A DNA stretch of 64,000 nucleotides from assembly GCF_009663465.1 (NCBI RefSeq), contig NZ_QXHU01000005.1:27229-91228 (forward strand), in the 5' to 3' direction. A model generated the notes under the pieces. The model did not search any database. It was not told the DNA's origin and saw nothing but the letters and a program-made list of their open reading frames with translations. Origin of the DNA: Riemerella anatipestifer (GTDB taxonomy: Bacteria > Bacteroidota > Bacteroidia > Flavobacteriales > Weeksellaceae). The translations under genes and the position numbers were made by a program. Below, one piece after another: positions 17,157 to 26,788 of the stretch. Positions within the stretch are counted from its first letter, which is position 1. Every line of letters begins with the position of its first letter.

Positions 17157-19307
17157 TTAGTTTTTATTATTTTTTAAATGAGCATCAAAATAGTCTGTAA
17201 CCTTTTGCATCAGATGCACTCTATCTTTACCTATCACATTATGAGCATGACCTGGATAAACAAAATAATCTAACTGAACCCCTTTATCAACCGCTGCTTT
17301 CAAGAAATCAATCGTATGTTGCCATACCACTACATCATCTTGAGCTCCGTGTATCAGGAGTAAATTCCCTTTAAGATTTTGCACCTTATCTAGTAGATTA
17401 GCTTGTGCATAGCCTTCTGGATTTTGCTGTGGAGTATCCATATAACGCTCTGTATACATAATTTCATACATCTTCCAATCTATCACAGGACCTCCTGCCA
17501 CGCCTACTTTAAAGACATCTGGATGACGAAGCATTAAACTCGTCGTCATAAATCCTCCGAAACTCCAACCATGAACGCCCATTCTTTCAGAGTCTACAAA
17601 AGGTAATGATTTTAAATAATCTACCCCTTTTAGTTGGTCGTTCATTTCCACAGTTCCTAGCTGACGAAATGGTGCCGACTCAAACTTTAGACCTCTATTA
17701 GACGAACCTCTACCGTCCATAGTAAAGACTACGTAGTCCCGCTGTGCCAAATACTCATACCAAAGATTCCCACTCGCAGGAAAAGAATTGGTAACTAACT
17801 GAAGATGTGGACCATTATATAAATAAACAATAACAGGATATTTTTTATTTGGATTAAATGAAGTCGGCAAAATCAGCTTTCCATAAAGAGGCGTGCCATC
17901 ATCTGCTTTCAGTGTTACATTTTTAACCTCTGGACGAAGGTATCCCTCCAAAGTATTATCCGCAGACAACAAAGTACTAGATGCCATTGTATTGGTATTG
18001 ATGACCTCTATTTTTCTTGGCGTAGTTGCGTTAGAATAGCTATCTAACAAGACCGTCCCAGACTGATTAAGCAACCCTCTATGAACACCTGCCGACTTGG
18101 AAAGACGCACCATTTTCTTGTTGTGCCAATTAACCTTATATAAGTGCTTTTCTAAAGGTGTTTCTTTAGTTGCCTCTATATAAATTTCATTTTTCTTCGC
18201 ATTGAATCCTAAAATATTACTTACCAACCAGTCGCCTTCTGTTATTTGACCAACCAAACCTTTAGTCAAATTATAGTGAAACAAATGATTATACCCCGTC
18301 CTTTGGCTCTGCCAAATAAAATCTGTATTAGAATTAGGGAAGAATACCAACGAGTGCTGTGGCTCTACATATTTATCACTTTTTTCCTCAAAAAGAGTTT
18401 TGATAAACACACCTGTTCTAGCATCATATTGGTTCATTTTGAGGTGATTTTGGTCTCTATTGAGAACACCTACAAAAATATATTTAGCATCTGGACTCCA
18501 CGAAACCGCCGTTAAATATTGTTCTTTATCTCCTTCTATGTTTAGAAAATGAGTTCTTTTCGATTTTACATCATAAACTCCTAAACTCACTTGGTGAGAA
18601 GTACCGCCCGCCATAGGATATTTAATATTATGATTTTTTGCAGGCGTAACCGACCAATCTATCACAGGATAATCATTCACCATCGTTTGGTCCATTCTGT
18701 AAAATGCAATCATAGAATTATCGGGAGCAGAGAAAATACCTCCATCTATCCCAAACTCGTTACGATGAACTGATTGTCCGCTAATGATATTTTCGTTCTT
18801 TTCATCAGTAATTGCAAACGCTTGTCCATTTTTTTGCCAATAAAGATTATTTTTAACCGTATAAACAAAAGTGGAATTATCTGATAAAAGTGTAATATTA
18901 TCTGCATCCTCTGGTAAACGCTCCCACTCTTTAATATTCCAGCCATTATCTTTTTTATCCAACAAATAATAAGTATTGTTTTGAGAAAAATAAGCTGTAT
19001 TATTATTGATAAAATTAAGATTAGGAAAACCAAATAATCTTCTACCCCCTGTTAAATTTTGGTTGATTTGATAAAGAGAAATTAAAGTATCTGACTTCAT
19101 TGACGGATACTCTGTAATCATATAGGCATTCTTAACTGAATGAATATACCCTGAACCATCTTTTGCCCACCGTAATTGAGGTAAATTCTTAATCGCCAAA
19201 TTAGAACGAAGCCCATTGACAGCTTCACTCATTGTAAACTTTTGCTTTTGAGCAGGTAATAATCCTACTACTAACAGAGCTAGCCAATAATTTTTATTAA
19301 ATTTCAT
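17157..19307 (-). CDS. Dipeptidyl-peptidase IV-type serine peptidase (S9), exported
   Basis: About 716 residues from the ATG at 19307 (MKFNKNYWLALLVVGLLPAQ), which gives a signal peptide. The frame is open to 19331, but those codons overlap the promoter element. The N-terminal beta-propeller is followed by an alpha/beta-hydrolase domain with the nucleophile Ser in GWSFGG, Asp in HGAQDD and His in PGHAHNV. The family removes X-Pro dipeptides from peptides, usually in the periplasm of Bacteroidetes. Propeller residues FYRMDQ (normally a Glu-containing DPP-IV loop) fit only partly, so exact specificity is uncertain. Confidence 0.9.
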   Translation of the reverse strand: MKFNKNYWLALLVVGLLPAQKQKFTMSEAVNGLRSNLAIKNLPQLRWAKDGSGYIHSVKNAYMITEYPSMKSDTLISLYQINQNLTGGRRLFGFPNLNFINNNTAYFSQNNTYYLLDKKDNGWNIKEWERLPEDADNITLLSDNSTFVYTVKNNLYWQKNGQAFAITDEKNENIISGQSVHRNEFGIDGGIFSAPDNSMIAFYRMDQTMVNDYPVIDWSVTPAKNHNIKYPMAGGTSHQVSLGVYDVKSKRTHFLNIEGDKEQYLTAVSWSPDAKYIFVGVLNRDQNHLKMNQYDARTGVFIKTLFEEKSDKYVEPQHSLVFFPNSNTDFIWQSQRTGYNHLFHYNLTKGLVGQITEGDWLVSNILGFNAKKNEIYIEATKETPLEKHLYKVNWHNKKMVRLSKSAGVHRGLLNQSGTVLLDSYSNATTPRKIEVINTNTMASSTLLSADNTLEGYLRPEVKNVTLKADDGTPLYGKLILPTSFNPNKKYPVIVYLYNGPHLQLVTNSFPASGNLWYEYLAQRDYVVFTMDGRGSSNRGLKFESAPFRQLGTVEMNDQLKGVDYLKSLPFVDSERMGVHGWSFGGFMTTSLMLRHPDVFKVGVAGGPVIDWKMYEIMYTERYMDTPQQNPEGYAQANLLDKVQNLKGNLLLIHGAQDDVVVWQHTIDFLKAAVDKGVQLDYFVYPGHAHNVIGKDRVHLMQKVTDYFDAHLKNNKN

Positions 19308-19328
19308 AACGATAATTTGTTCTAACCT

Positions 19329-19336
19329 CAAAGATA
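19329..19336 (-). promoter_or_regulatory. Candidate promoter of the DPP-IV-type gene
   Basis: The minus strand reads TATCTTTG (TAnnTTTG), 21 bases before the ATG at 19307. A TTTG at 19359-19362 lies 22 bases further upstream, slightly longer than the usual 19-21 base spacing. Confidence 0.6.
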
Positions 19337-19429
19337 CTAAAAAATGTTACACTGAAAACAAAACACTTTCTAGCTCCTAGAATTTAAAACAAATCTGTTA
19401 AAACGTAATCTAAAAATTTAAGTTAGCAA

Positions 19430-20224
19430 CTACCAACCACCACTAGCTCCACCTCCGCCAAAGCTACCGCCACCACCAAAACCACCAAAACCGCCGCCAC
19501 TACTAGAACCACCGCCAAAACCACCTCCAGGGAAAGGAAAGAATCCTCCAGAATAAGAGCGTCTCCCTCTTCTTGTAATCATTACATCTTCATCATCATA
19601 ACCACCTCTCCCATTAGAATCACTACCAGAAAACATAAGTAGAATGAATACTACTATAATAAAAATAATGATACTCTTTACCAATCCGCTATTTGCTTCA
19701 GACTTGGGAATAGGTTTAAACTTACCTTGTACAGCTTCTATAATCGCAGTTGTTCCGTAATCTATACCTTCGTACCAAGCACCTGTCTTAAAGCGAGGTA
19801 CCACAAGATAATCTATAATTTGTCCCGCTGTGGAAGCTGTAAGATACTGCTCTACCGCACGCCCTTGCTGTATAGACACCTTCTTATCTTCCGTAGCTAT
19901 GAGAAAAACCACCCCATTATCTACCTTTTTTTGCCCTATTTTCCACTGTTGCCCAAACATTGTAGCCACATAGTTAATATCTTCTCCCTTAGTCGTTGGA
20001 ATAATAATAACCATTATTTCGGTAGAAGTAGAATCTGCAAAGGCTATTAACTTTTGGTTGAGCTGTTGTTTCTCCTGGACAGAAAGTAAGCCTACCTCAT
20101 CATAAACTGGATAAAGCACACTTGGCTTTTTAGGAATTTGATACTGAGCTGCAAGCCCCCCAAACCAAATAAAAGATAGAAATAAAAATATTTTAAGAGA
20201 ATGTAATCTCATTCGGTAATTCAT
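19430..20224 (-). CDS. TPM-domain membrane protein with glycine-rich tail
   Basis: This 264-residue protein has a signal peptide (LKIFLFLSFIWFGGLAAQ), then a TPM domain (about residues 35-165: YDEVGLLSVQEKQQLNQKL, EIMVIIIPTT, GVVFLIATEDKKVSIQQGR). A transmembrane helix (about 185-203) and a Gly/Ser/Phe-rich tail (FGGGGSFGGGGASGGW) follow. TPM proteins resemble YgcG; some have phosphatase activity and others help photosystem repair, but bacterial roles are mostly unknown. It overlaps the preceding TPM gene by 32 bases; Met5 (20212) is an equally likely start. Confidence 0.87.
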   Translation of the reverse strand: MNYRMRLHSLKIFLFLSFIWFGGLAAQYQIPKKPSVLYPVYDEVGLLSVQEKQQLNQKLIAFADSTSTEIMVIIIPTTKGEDINYVATMFGQQWKIGQKKVDNGVVFLIATEDKKVSIQQGRAVEQYLTASTAGQIIDYLVVPRFKTGAWYEGIDYGTTAIIEAVQGKFKPIPKSEANSGLVKSIIIFIIVVFILLMFSGSDSNGRGGYDDEDVMITRRGRRSYSGGFFPFPGGGFGGGSSSGGGFGGFGGGGSFGGGGASGGW

Positions 20225-20624
20225 TATGATTTTGTCCTTCTATAGGAAAATTTTTTTTGAGTTCTTGACCTGCCTTCAAAATAGCTTCCTTTAACCCTAA
20301 ATAATATTTACCTTGAGCAAACGAAGCGGTAATTTCATCGTGCAATCCGTCCCAAAATTCTTGTTTCACCTTTTTATGAATGCCCTCATCACCTATAATC
20401 GTAAGATATTTATTATCAAAGTTAATATGGAATAACACAGCATTTCTGTGTCTCGTATTTTGCATACCTAACAATTGAAACACCTCAAAAGCTCTCTTAG
20501 CGTGATGAAGCTCCGTTTGGGTATCTATATGAACTCTAATCTCCCCCGTGGAGAAACCTTCAGCTATTTTAATGGCTTCCACAAGGGAAGCCTGTTGTTC
20601 TTCTGTAAGATAATCTTTAACCAT
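20193..20624 (-). CDS. Cytoplasmic TPM-domain protein
   Basis: This 143-residue protein consists almost wholly of one TPM domain: LTEEQQASLVEAIKIAEGFSTGEIRVHID near the start and NAVLFHINFDNKYLTIIGDEGIHKKV in the middle. It has no signal peptide, unlike its neighbour, so the pair places TPM domains on both sides of the membrane. Its ATG overlaps the lemA stop (TAATG, 20624), a sign of translational coupling. Confidence 0.87.
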   Translation of the reverse strand: MVKDYLTEEQQASLVEAIKIAEGFSTGEIRVHIDTQTELHHAKRAFEVFQLLGMQNTRHRNAVLFHINFDNKYLTIIGDEGIHKKVKQEFWDGLHDEITASFAQGKYYLGLKEAILKAGQELKKNFPIEGQNHNELPNEITFS

Positions 20625-21229
20625 TATTTGAAAACTTCTGGAGCTTTTTCTGCTCCTACTTCGGAGCGGAAATAAGGTTTATCTCTAAAGTTAGTAAAAT
20701 TAGCTAAAATGTTATTAGGAAAAGTTTTAATCGTATTATTGTAATCCTTCACCGCCTCGTTAAAATAAACCGTTTCTGCTCTAATGCTATTCTCTATTGC
20801 TATATATTCTCTTTGGAAATTGGTATATTGCTGGTCTGCCTTCAAATTAGGATACTGCTCTACCACAGCCATTAGACGGCTCAACGCTCCGCTCAATTCC
20901 CCTTGTGCCGACTGAAACCTTGCTAAATCAGCCTCCGTCATATTAGTAGGGTCTATAGTTACCGAAGTAGCTTTAGAACGGGCTTCAATCACTCCTGTTA
21001 GAGTTTCTTTTTCAAACTGAGCATAAGATTTTACTGTTCTTTCCAAATTAGGGATTAAGTTAGCTCTTTTCTGGTAAACCGTTTCCACATTAGACCATTT
21101 AGAGTTTACCTCTTGATCTTTCTCCACAAAAGTATTATAACCTGACTTTCCCCAAAAGAAAAGCCCTACCAAAATAACACCTAGTGCTATAAAAATAGTA
21201 CTAGCACTCATACATCCTTTATTGTTCAT
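20624..21229 (-). CDS. lemA: LemA family protein
   Basis: This 201-residue protein has an N-terminal membrane anchor (TIFIALGVILVGLFFWG, residues 9-25) followed by a long helical domain with the family motif QEVNSKWSNVETVYQKRANLIPNL and the C-terminal NNTIKTFPNNILANF. LemA proteins often pair with TPM-domain genes, as they do here. Their function is not settled. It is first in a three-gene overlapping operon and divergent from folA. Confidence 0.93.
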   Translation of the reverse strand: MNNKGCMSASTIFIALGVILVGLFFWGKSGYNTFVEKDQEVNSKWSNVETVYQKRANLIPNLERTVKSYAQFEKETLTGVIEARSKATSVTIDPTNMTEADLARFQSAQGELSGALSRLMAVVEQYPNLKADQQYTNFQREYIAIENSIRAETVYFNEAVKDYNNTIKTFPNNILANFTNFRDKPYFRSEVGAEKAPEVFK

Positions 21230-21270
21230 AATTTTAAATTAAATCTGCTCCTAGTATACAAATTATGTGC

Positions 21271-21278
21271 TAAATTTG
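21271..21278 (+). promoter_or_regulatory. Candidate -7 element of the folA promoter
   Basis: TAAATTTG (TAnnTTTG) ends 17 bases before the folA ATG in the 66-base divergent gap with lemA. No -33 TTTG at standard spacing. Confidence 0.55.
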
Positions 21279-21295
21279 TCAGAAAATAGTACAAA

Positions 21296-21787
21296 ATGAC
21301 TACCATCATAGTAGCAATGGGTAAAAATAACGGAATAGGTGCTAATAATCAGCTTCTTTGGCATTTACCTAAAGATTTAAAACACTTTAAAAATTTAACC
21401 TCAGGACACCCTATAATTATGGGGCGGAAAACCTACGAGAGCATCGGGAAACCTCTTCCCAATAGAACCAACATTGTAGTTAGTCAAAAAAATGATTGGT
21501 TTGAAGAGGGTATTCTAATTGTTGGCACTTTAAAGGAAGCCATTAAATTCGCAAAAAAAATAGACGAAAACATTTTCATCATTGGTGGCGGTAGCATTTA
21601 TGAGCAGACCATAGACCAAGCTGACCGACTGGAAGTAACTTTGGTGGATACCACTCTAAAGGCAGATACCTTTTTCCCAAAAATCAACCCAAAAGAATGG
21701 CTAAAAACTGATGAAATTTGCCACGAAAAAGATGAACAAAATCCTTATGATTTTTGTTTTCAGACCTATGAAAGAGTACAGAAATAA
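21296..21787 (+). CDS. folA: Dihydrofolate reductase
   Basis: This 163-residue enzyme makes tetrahydrofolate from dihydrofolate with NADPH. The sequence shows IVAMGKNNGIGANNQLLWHLPKDLKHFKNLT (substrate site; the acidic residue is D27 in PKDL), IIMGRKTYESIGKPLPNR (cofactor site) and FIIGGGSIYEQTI. The length is standard. It ends 10 bases before the convergent rimO stop, so there is little room for a terminator. Confidence 0.96.
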   Translation: MTTIIVAMGKNNGIGANNQLLWHLPKDLKHFKNLTSGHPIIMGRKTYESIGKPLPNRTNIVVSQKNDWFEEGILIVGTLKEAIKFAKKIDENIFIIGGGSIYEQTIDQADRLEVTLVDTTLKADTFFPKINPKEWLKTDEICHEKDEQNPYDFCFQTYERVQK

Positions 21788-21797
21788 TCAAATACGA

Positions 21798-23102
21798 TTA
21801 GACTAATTCCCCGTATAAGTCATATTCCTCTGCAGAAGTGATACGAACATTAGCAAACTCCCCAATAGAAATGTAGGTATTTTCCGCTGACACTAGTACA
21901 GTATTATCTACATCGGGAGAGTCAAACTCGGTTCTCCCTACAAAGTAATTACCTTCTTTTCTATCAAAAATACAACGGAATACCTGCCCTACTTTCTCTT
22001 GATTTTTCTCCCAAGAAATTTGAGATTGTAACGCCATTATTTCTTCCACTCTAGCTTCCTTAACCACCTGAGGCACATCATCCTCTAACTGATATGCCGT
22101 AGTATTTTCTTCGTGAGAATAAGTGAAACAACCTAGCCTATCAAATCTTTGCTCTTTTACCCAATTTTTTAATTCTTGGAAACGCTCTTCCGTCTCTCCT
22201 GGATAACCTACAATAAGAGTGGTACGCACCGCCATATTTGGCACTTTTTCTCTAAACTTATTTAAAAGAGTATTGGTTTTTTCGTGCGTTGTCCCTCTTT
22301 TCATAGACTTTAGCAAATCAGTATTGATATGCTGCAACGGAATATCAATATAATTACATACTTTAGACTCTTCTCTGATAATATCCAATACCTCCTCTGG
22401 AAATCCCGTAGGGAAAGCATAATGTAACCTTATCCACTCAATCCCTTCTACTTTTACCAACTCTTTTAAAAGATCTCCTAAAGCTCTTTTCTTATAAATA
22501 TCTAAACCATAATAAGTTAAATCTTGTGCAATCAAAATTAGCTCTTTAGTTCCTTTTTTGGCTAATTTTTTCGCTTCCTCTACCAATTTTTCTATCGGTG
22601 TAGAAACATGCCCTCCTCTCATCAACGGAATAGCACAGAATGAACACGGTCTATCACAGCCTTCGGATATTTTAAGATAAGCATAATGCTTAGGAGTCGT
22701 CGTCAATCTTTCTCCTACTAATTCGTGCTTATAATCTGCTCCTAAATGTTTGAGTAAAATAGGCAAATCCCTCGTCCCAAAATATTGGTCTACATCAGGA
22801 ATCTCCTTCAACAAATCTGGTTTATATCGCTCCGAAAGGCAGCCTGTTACAAAAACTTGCTCTACTTCGCCCCTATTCTTCGCCTCCACATAATCTAATA
22901 TTGTATTGATAGATTCTTCTTTCGCATTGTCTATAAATCCACAAGTGTTAATTACCACAATATCTCCACGCTCTTGCTCATGCACCACTTCTTTTCCGTT
23001 GGCTTTAAGTTGCCCCATAAGCACCTCCGAGTCGTACAAATTTTTTGAACACCCTAGCGTTACTACATTGATTTTTTTCTTTCCTGTGGATTTAGTTCTC
23101 AT
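21798..23102 (-). CDS. rimO: Ribosomal protein S12 methylthiotransferase
   Basis: This 434-residue radical-SAM enzyme adds a methylthio group to an aspartate of ribosomal protein S12. Domains in order: the N-terminal MTTase domain (VTLGCSKNLYDSEVLMGQL, INTCGFIDNAKEESI) with three Cys of the auxiliary cluster, the radical-SAM motif CDRPCSFC near residue 150, and a C-terminal TRAM domain. The SKNLYDSE stretch separates RimO from MiaB. The start follows a TAnnTTTG element by 22 bases. Confidence 0.95.
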   Translation of the reverse strand: MRTKSTGKKKINVVTLGCSKNLYDSEVLMGQLKANGKEVVHEQERGDIVVINTCGFIDNAKEESINTILDYVEAKNRGEVEQVFVTGCLSERYKPDLLKEIPDVDQYFGTRDLPILLKHLGADYKHELVGERLTTTPKHYAYLKISEGCDRPCSFCAIPLMRGGHVSTPIEKLVEEAKKLAKKGTKELILIAQDLTYYGLDIYKKRALGDLLKELVKVEGIEWIRLHYAFPTGFPEEVLDIIREESKVCNYIDIPLQHINTDLLKSMKRGTTHEKTNTLLNKFREKVPNMAVRTTLIVGYPGETEERFQELKNWVKEQRFDRLGCFTYSHEENTTAYQLEDDVPQVVKEARVEEIMALQSQISWEKNQEKVGQVFRCIFDRKEGNYFVGRTEFDSPDVDNTVLVSAENTYISIGEFANVRITSAEEYDLYGELV

Positions 23103-23124
23103 AACATTATGGATTAAAAGCCTG

Positions 23125-23132
23125 CAAATTTA
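23125..23132 (-). promoter_or_regulatory. Candidate -7 element of the rimO promoter
   Basis: The minus strand reads TAAATTTG. It lies just after the terminator of the polysaccharide locus, so rimO probably has its own promoter. Confidence 0.5.
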
Positions 23133-23149
23133 GGGATTTTTACACAAAT

Positions 23150-23177
23150 AAAAAGGTACACCTCATAAAGATGTACC
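23150..23177 (-). terminator. Terminator at the end of the polysaccharide locus
   Basis: On the minus strand, GGTACA (23172-23177) pairs with TGTACC (23155-23160) around an 11-base loop and is followed directly by TTTTTATTTG. It lies 30 bases beyond the rmlA stop and closes the long minus-strand gene run. Confidence 0.65.
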
Positions 23178-23206
23178 CTATTGATATTTATTTGTCTAAG
23201 AAATTG

Positions 23207-24064
23207 TTACAAAATTCTTCTTAAATATTCTCCATAACCACTTTTGCCGTATTTATCCGCTGATTTTAGAAGTTGCTCTTTATTGATGAAGCCTTTTTTA
23301 TAGGCAATTTCTTCAATACAAGAAATTTTGAACCCTTGTCTCTTTTCTAAAACTTTTACAAACTCCGAAGCCTCATGTAAAGAGTCAAATGTTCCCGTAT
23401 CTAACCATGCGGTTCCTCGGCTCATTACTCCAACTTCTAACTCGCCCCTTTCTAAGTAAATTTTATTGATATCCGTAATTTCTAACTCGCCTCTTGGTGA
23501 AGGCTTTAAATTTTTGGCAAATTCTACCACTTGATTATCGTAGAAATACAATCCTGGCACCGCATAATTCGATTTTGGATTTTTAGGTTTCTCCTCAATG
23601 GAAATCGCTTTGTTGTCAGAATCAAACTCTACTACTCCATATCTTTCTGGATCAGAAACTTGATAAGCAAACACACAACCTCCCTTGATTTCAGTCTTAC
23701 TATTTAGCAACTGCGGTAACCCTGTACCATAGAAAATATTATCGCCCAATACCAGCGCCACCGAATCATCACCGATGAATTCTTCCCCTAAAATAAATGC
23801 TTGTGCCAATCCGTCTGGGCTGGGCTGTACTTTGTACTCTATTCTACAACCAATTTGTGAGCCATCACCCAAAAGTTTTTTAAAGCCGTCTTGGTCGTGT
23901 GGTGTCGTAATGATAAGGATTTCTCTAATCCCCGCTAACAACAAAGTAGAAAGCGGATAGTAAATCATCGGTTTATCATAAACGGGCATTAGCTGTTTGC
24001 TCACCGCAATAGTTAATGGGTAAAGTCTTGTACCAGAACCTCCTGCAAGTATAATTCCTTTCAT
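23207..24064 (-). CDS. rmlA: Glucose-1-phosphate thymidylyltransferase
   Basis: This 285-residue nucleotidyltransferase makes dTDP-glucose. It shows the sugar-nucleotide signature [16 protein letters not shown] at residues 3-18, [19 protein letters not shown], and the catalytic LGDNIFYG and [20 protein letters not shown]. It is the last gene of the polysaccharide locus and overlaps the preceding membrane-protein gene by 4 bases. With RmlB it supplies dTDP-4-keto-6-deoxyglucose. Confidence 0.97.
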   Translation of the reverse strand: MKGIILAGGSGTRLYPLTIAVSKQLMPVYDKPMIYYPLSTLLLAGIREILIITTPHDQDGFKKLLGDGSQIGCRIEYKVQPSPDGLAQAFILGEEFIGDDSVALVLGDNIFYGTGLPQLLNSKTEIKGGCVFAYQVSDPERYGVVEFDSDNKAISIEEKPKNPKSNYAVPGLYFYDNQVVEFAKNLKPSPRGELEITDINKIYLERGELEVGVMSRGTAWLDTGTFDSLHEASEFVKVLEKRQGFKISCIEEIAYKKGFINKEQLLKSADKYGKSGYGEYLRRIL

Positions 24065-25665
24065 GGCAATGCTATTTCTTTTGAATTAGATATTAACTGA
24101 ATTTTGTTTGTATTTAGGTCGTAAATATACAATGGAAAAGATAATGTTCTCTTACCTATTGTAATACCCATATCACTTATATGACACTCTGTTTTAAATC
24201 TATTATTCAACCTCTTTCCTAAGAAAGAATACAATGCGTAGTCTGAGGGATTAAAAAACAGAATATTACCACCTTCTAACTTTGACTTTGAGTATAGTTG
24301 TAACGCATCACGAACTTCATAATCTGCTTCTAACAAGGATTCGTCTGTAATAAACTCTTTACTTCTTCCTTCTTCCGTTATAACAAGGATTTTTGTATTC
24401 TGATCCGCATCAGGGAAAAGGTCATTCAGTCTAACAACTAATCTTCTATTATAATCCGAAGCGGCTATATAACTGTTTTTTTCTGATATTACAGCCACTA
24501 TATTAAGCAAAAGCACTATAAAAACAATTATCTGTGATAACACAAAATAGCTTTTGTTTTTAGTAAATGTCAAAAATTGATACAAACATAAAGCCACTAA
24601 CAACCCTGAAGAATACCTCACCCAAATTAGAATTCTATTTTCAAAACCAAATGCAATAGGAGGATAGACAGAAATAAAAAACAATACTAACGTCAATAAG
24701 AAAAAAAAGAAAAATATAAATATTTTTTTTAGGGAAACTAATTTTTCGTGTTTTCTAAAATTTCTCACTATCAATGCACTAATAAAAACGCCCAATAGTA
24801 GTAGAATAAAATCATACCAATGATAGTTTACCATTTCAATCACTGATTTGCATAAAATATATAAATAATCTAAGGTAAATAACTTCACAAAGGCTCCTAT
24901 CAAAGCAAAACTCCTTTCTAAACTAAATTCAACCTTTGCTACTCCATAATCAAAGTAATTCGGATGGATTATTTTTAATAACCAAAGCCTAAAAACTGCA
25001 AATAATATCAACGGGAAAAATAATGACAAAGAAATCTTGACAACTGCGTTTCTATTAAGCCCAAAGCGGTGTATTGTGAGTAAACCTATCAACGGAGTAA
25101 GGAATAGGTTAATCTCGTACAATAAAAACGAAAGAACCATCAATACACCCGCCACCAAATGCCCCCAATTAGATTTTTTATTAATCAATAAAATTGAAAG
25201 CAATACAGCAAATACAATGTATTGTATGTGTTGCATCACCACAGAAAACATATTGGCACTGCTCAAAGGAAACAATAGCACACAGACAACTGCTAAAGTA
25301 ATAAATGTATTATTATCTTCAAAATATAACTTCAATATTTTGTAAAATAGATATATGTTTACGACCGATAAAATTCCCCAAAACAAGTACGCCGATTTCG
25401 TTATTGAAAACAAATGCATCAAACTCATCAATAAAACAGACGTCGGTCTTGAATGCCTATTAGGATCTTCAAAATACGAATTAAATAACTCACCAAAACT
25501 TATCTCCCCTTCTATAAATTTTTCTTGCAATAATAAATGTCCTATATCATCGGACAAAACAGGCTGATGTAGAGCAAAAAACGTCTGTAATAGAATCCAA
25601 AATATTGCCAATAAAAACAATATTGTCCGTTGGTACTTATTGCCTTTCATCACTTTATTGCTCAT
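24061..25665 (-). CDS. Polytopic membrane protein, GT-C-like glycosyltransferase candidate
   Basis: This 534-residue protein has about 11 hydrophobic segments. Just after the first helix comes an acidic pair ([11 protein letters not shown], near residues 37-39) followed by [14 protein letters not shown] or DxD motif in the first outer loop is a mark of GT-C enzymes, which use polyprenyl-phosphate-linked sugars on the outer face of the membrane. A soluble C-terminal part (about 430-534) follows the helices. It sits between the WecE-like gene and rmlA and is translationally coupled to both. The GT-C call is inference from topology and motif. Confidence 0.65.
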   Translation of the reverse strand: MSNKVMKGNKYQRTILFLLAIFWILLQTFFALHQPVLSDDIGHLLLQEKFIEGEISFGELFNSYFEDPNRHSRPTSVLLMSLMHLFSITKSAYLFWGILSVVNIYLFYKILKLYFEDNNTFITLAVVCVLLFPLSSANMFSVVMQHIQYIVFAVLLSILLINKKSNWGHLVAGVLMVLSFLLYEINLFLTPLIGLLTIHRFGLNRNAVVKISLSLFFPLILFAVFRLWLLKIIHPNYFDYGVAKVEFSLERSFALIGAFVKLFTLDYLYILCKSVIEMVNYHWYDFILLLLGVFISALIVRNFRKHEKLVSLKKIFIFFFFFLLTLVLFFISVYPPIAFGFENRILIWVRYSSGLLVALCLYQFLTFTKNKSYFVLSQIIVFIVLLLNIVAVISEKNSYIAASDYNRRLVVRLNDLFPDADQNTKILVITEEGRSKEFITDESLLEADYEVRDALQLYSKSKLEGGNILFFNPSDYALYSFLGKRLNNRFKTECHISDMGITIGKRTLSFPLYIYDLNTNKIQLISNSKEIALP

Positions 25666-26788
25666 TCATCAAATTTAATACATAGTTCACTTCCTCATTA
25701 CTCAACTCATAATACAATGGTAATCTTAATAAACAGTTCTCAAAATAATCCGAATTTTCAAGAACTCTACCATCATGTTTATCTCTATAAAAATCGCTTT
25801 TATGTAAAGATAAATAATGAAACACAGCTAAAACATTATTTGATTTCAGTACATTGATCAATCTTGTTCGATGCTCTATACTCTCACAAATCACATAAAA
25901 CATATGTGCATTATTCGTGGCATAAGAAGGTACTTTTGGTAATAATATTTTATTTTGATTTCTCAACCCTTCGTAATACTGTTTCCAAATAGATTTTCTT
26001 TTATTTTGAATATCTTCTAAATTCTCCAACTGAGCCCAAAGAAAAGCAGATATAATTTCACTTGGCAAGAAAGATGAGCCTGTATCTACCCATCCATATT
26101 TATTGACCTCTCCTCGGAAAAATTGACTTCTATTCGTTCCTTTTTCCCAAATGATTTCGGCTCTTTCTACAAATCTTTCATCATTAATTCCTAATCCGCC
26201 CCCCTCACCAGAGATGATATTCTTGGTCTCGTGGAAAGAGAATGCAGACAAATGCCCTATCGTTCCCAGAGCTTTTTTCTCTCCCGCTTTGTTAGTATAA
26301 TAGCTATCAATACCTTGTGCAGCATCTTCTATCACAATAAGGTTATACTTTTCAGCTACTTCCATTATGGCATCCATATCACAAGCCATTCCTGCATAAT
26401 GCACAGGAACAATCGCTTTTGTTTTTGGTGTGATAAGAGTTTCTAATTTTTGTGCATCAAGATTAGGGTGTTCTGCTTCAGAATCCGCAAAAACTATCCT
26501 TGCTCCTTGTCTTACGAAGGCTAACGCTGAGGAAACAAAGGTATAGCTCGGGACAATGACTTCATCACCCACTTTTATGTCTGCTAATATTGCACACATC
26601 TCCAAAGCATCGGTGCAAGAAGTGGTTAACAAAAACTTCTTAAATCCATATTTGTCTTCAAAAAACGATTGGCATCTTTGAGTAAAAAGACCATTACCTG
26701 ATATTTTACCTGATTTTACAGCCTCCTCTATGTATTGTGTTTCCTTACCCGTCAAATAGGGCTTGTTAAATGGTATCATTTTTTCCAA
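25655..26788 (-). CDS. wecE: dTDP-4-amino-4,6-dideoxygalactose transaminase (WecE/RffA)
   Basis: This 377-residue PLP enzyme of the DegT/DnrJ/EryC1 family closely resembles E. coli WecE: MIPFNKPYLTGKE, TSCTDALEMCAIL, DEVIVPSYTFVSSALAF, IEDAAQGIDSYY, the PLP lysine in SFHETKN (K189), and EKGTNRSQFFRGEVNKY. It would convert dTDP-4-keto-6-deoxyglucose to dTDP-Fuc4N, with glutamate as donor. Translation probably starts at 26788 or at Met4 (MIPF). It overlaps the GNAT gene by 13 bases and the following membrane gene by 11. Confidence 0.92.
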   Translation of the reverse strand: MEKMIPFNKPYLTGKETQYIEEAVKSGKISGNGLFTQRCQSFFEDKYGFKKFLLTTSCTDALEMCAILADIKVGDEVIVPSYTFVSSALAFVRQGARIVFADSEAEHPNLDAQKLETLITPKTKAIVPVHYAGMACDMDAIMEVAEKYNLIVIEDAAQGIDSYYTNKAGEKKALGTIGHLSAFSFHETKNIISGEGGGLGINDERFVERAEIIWEKGTNRSQFFRGEVNKYGWVDTGSSFLPSEIISAFLWAQLENLEDIQNKRKSIWKQYYEGLRNQNKILLPKVPSYATNNAHMFYVICESIEHRTRLINVLKSNNVLAVFHYLSLHKSDFYRDKHDGRVLENSDYFENCLLRLPLYYELSNEEVNYVLNLMNEQ

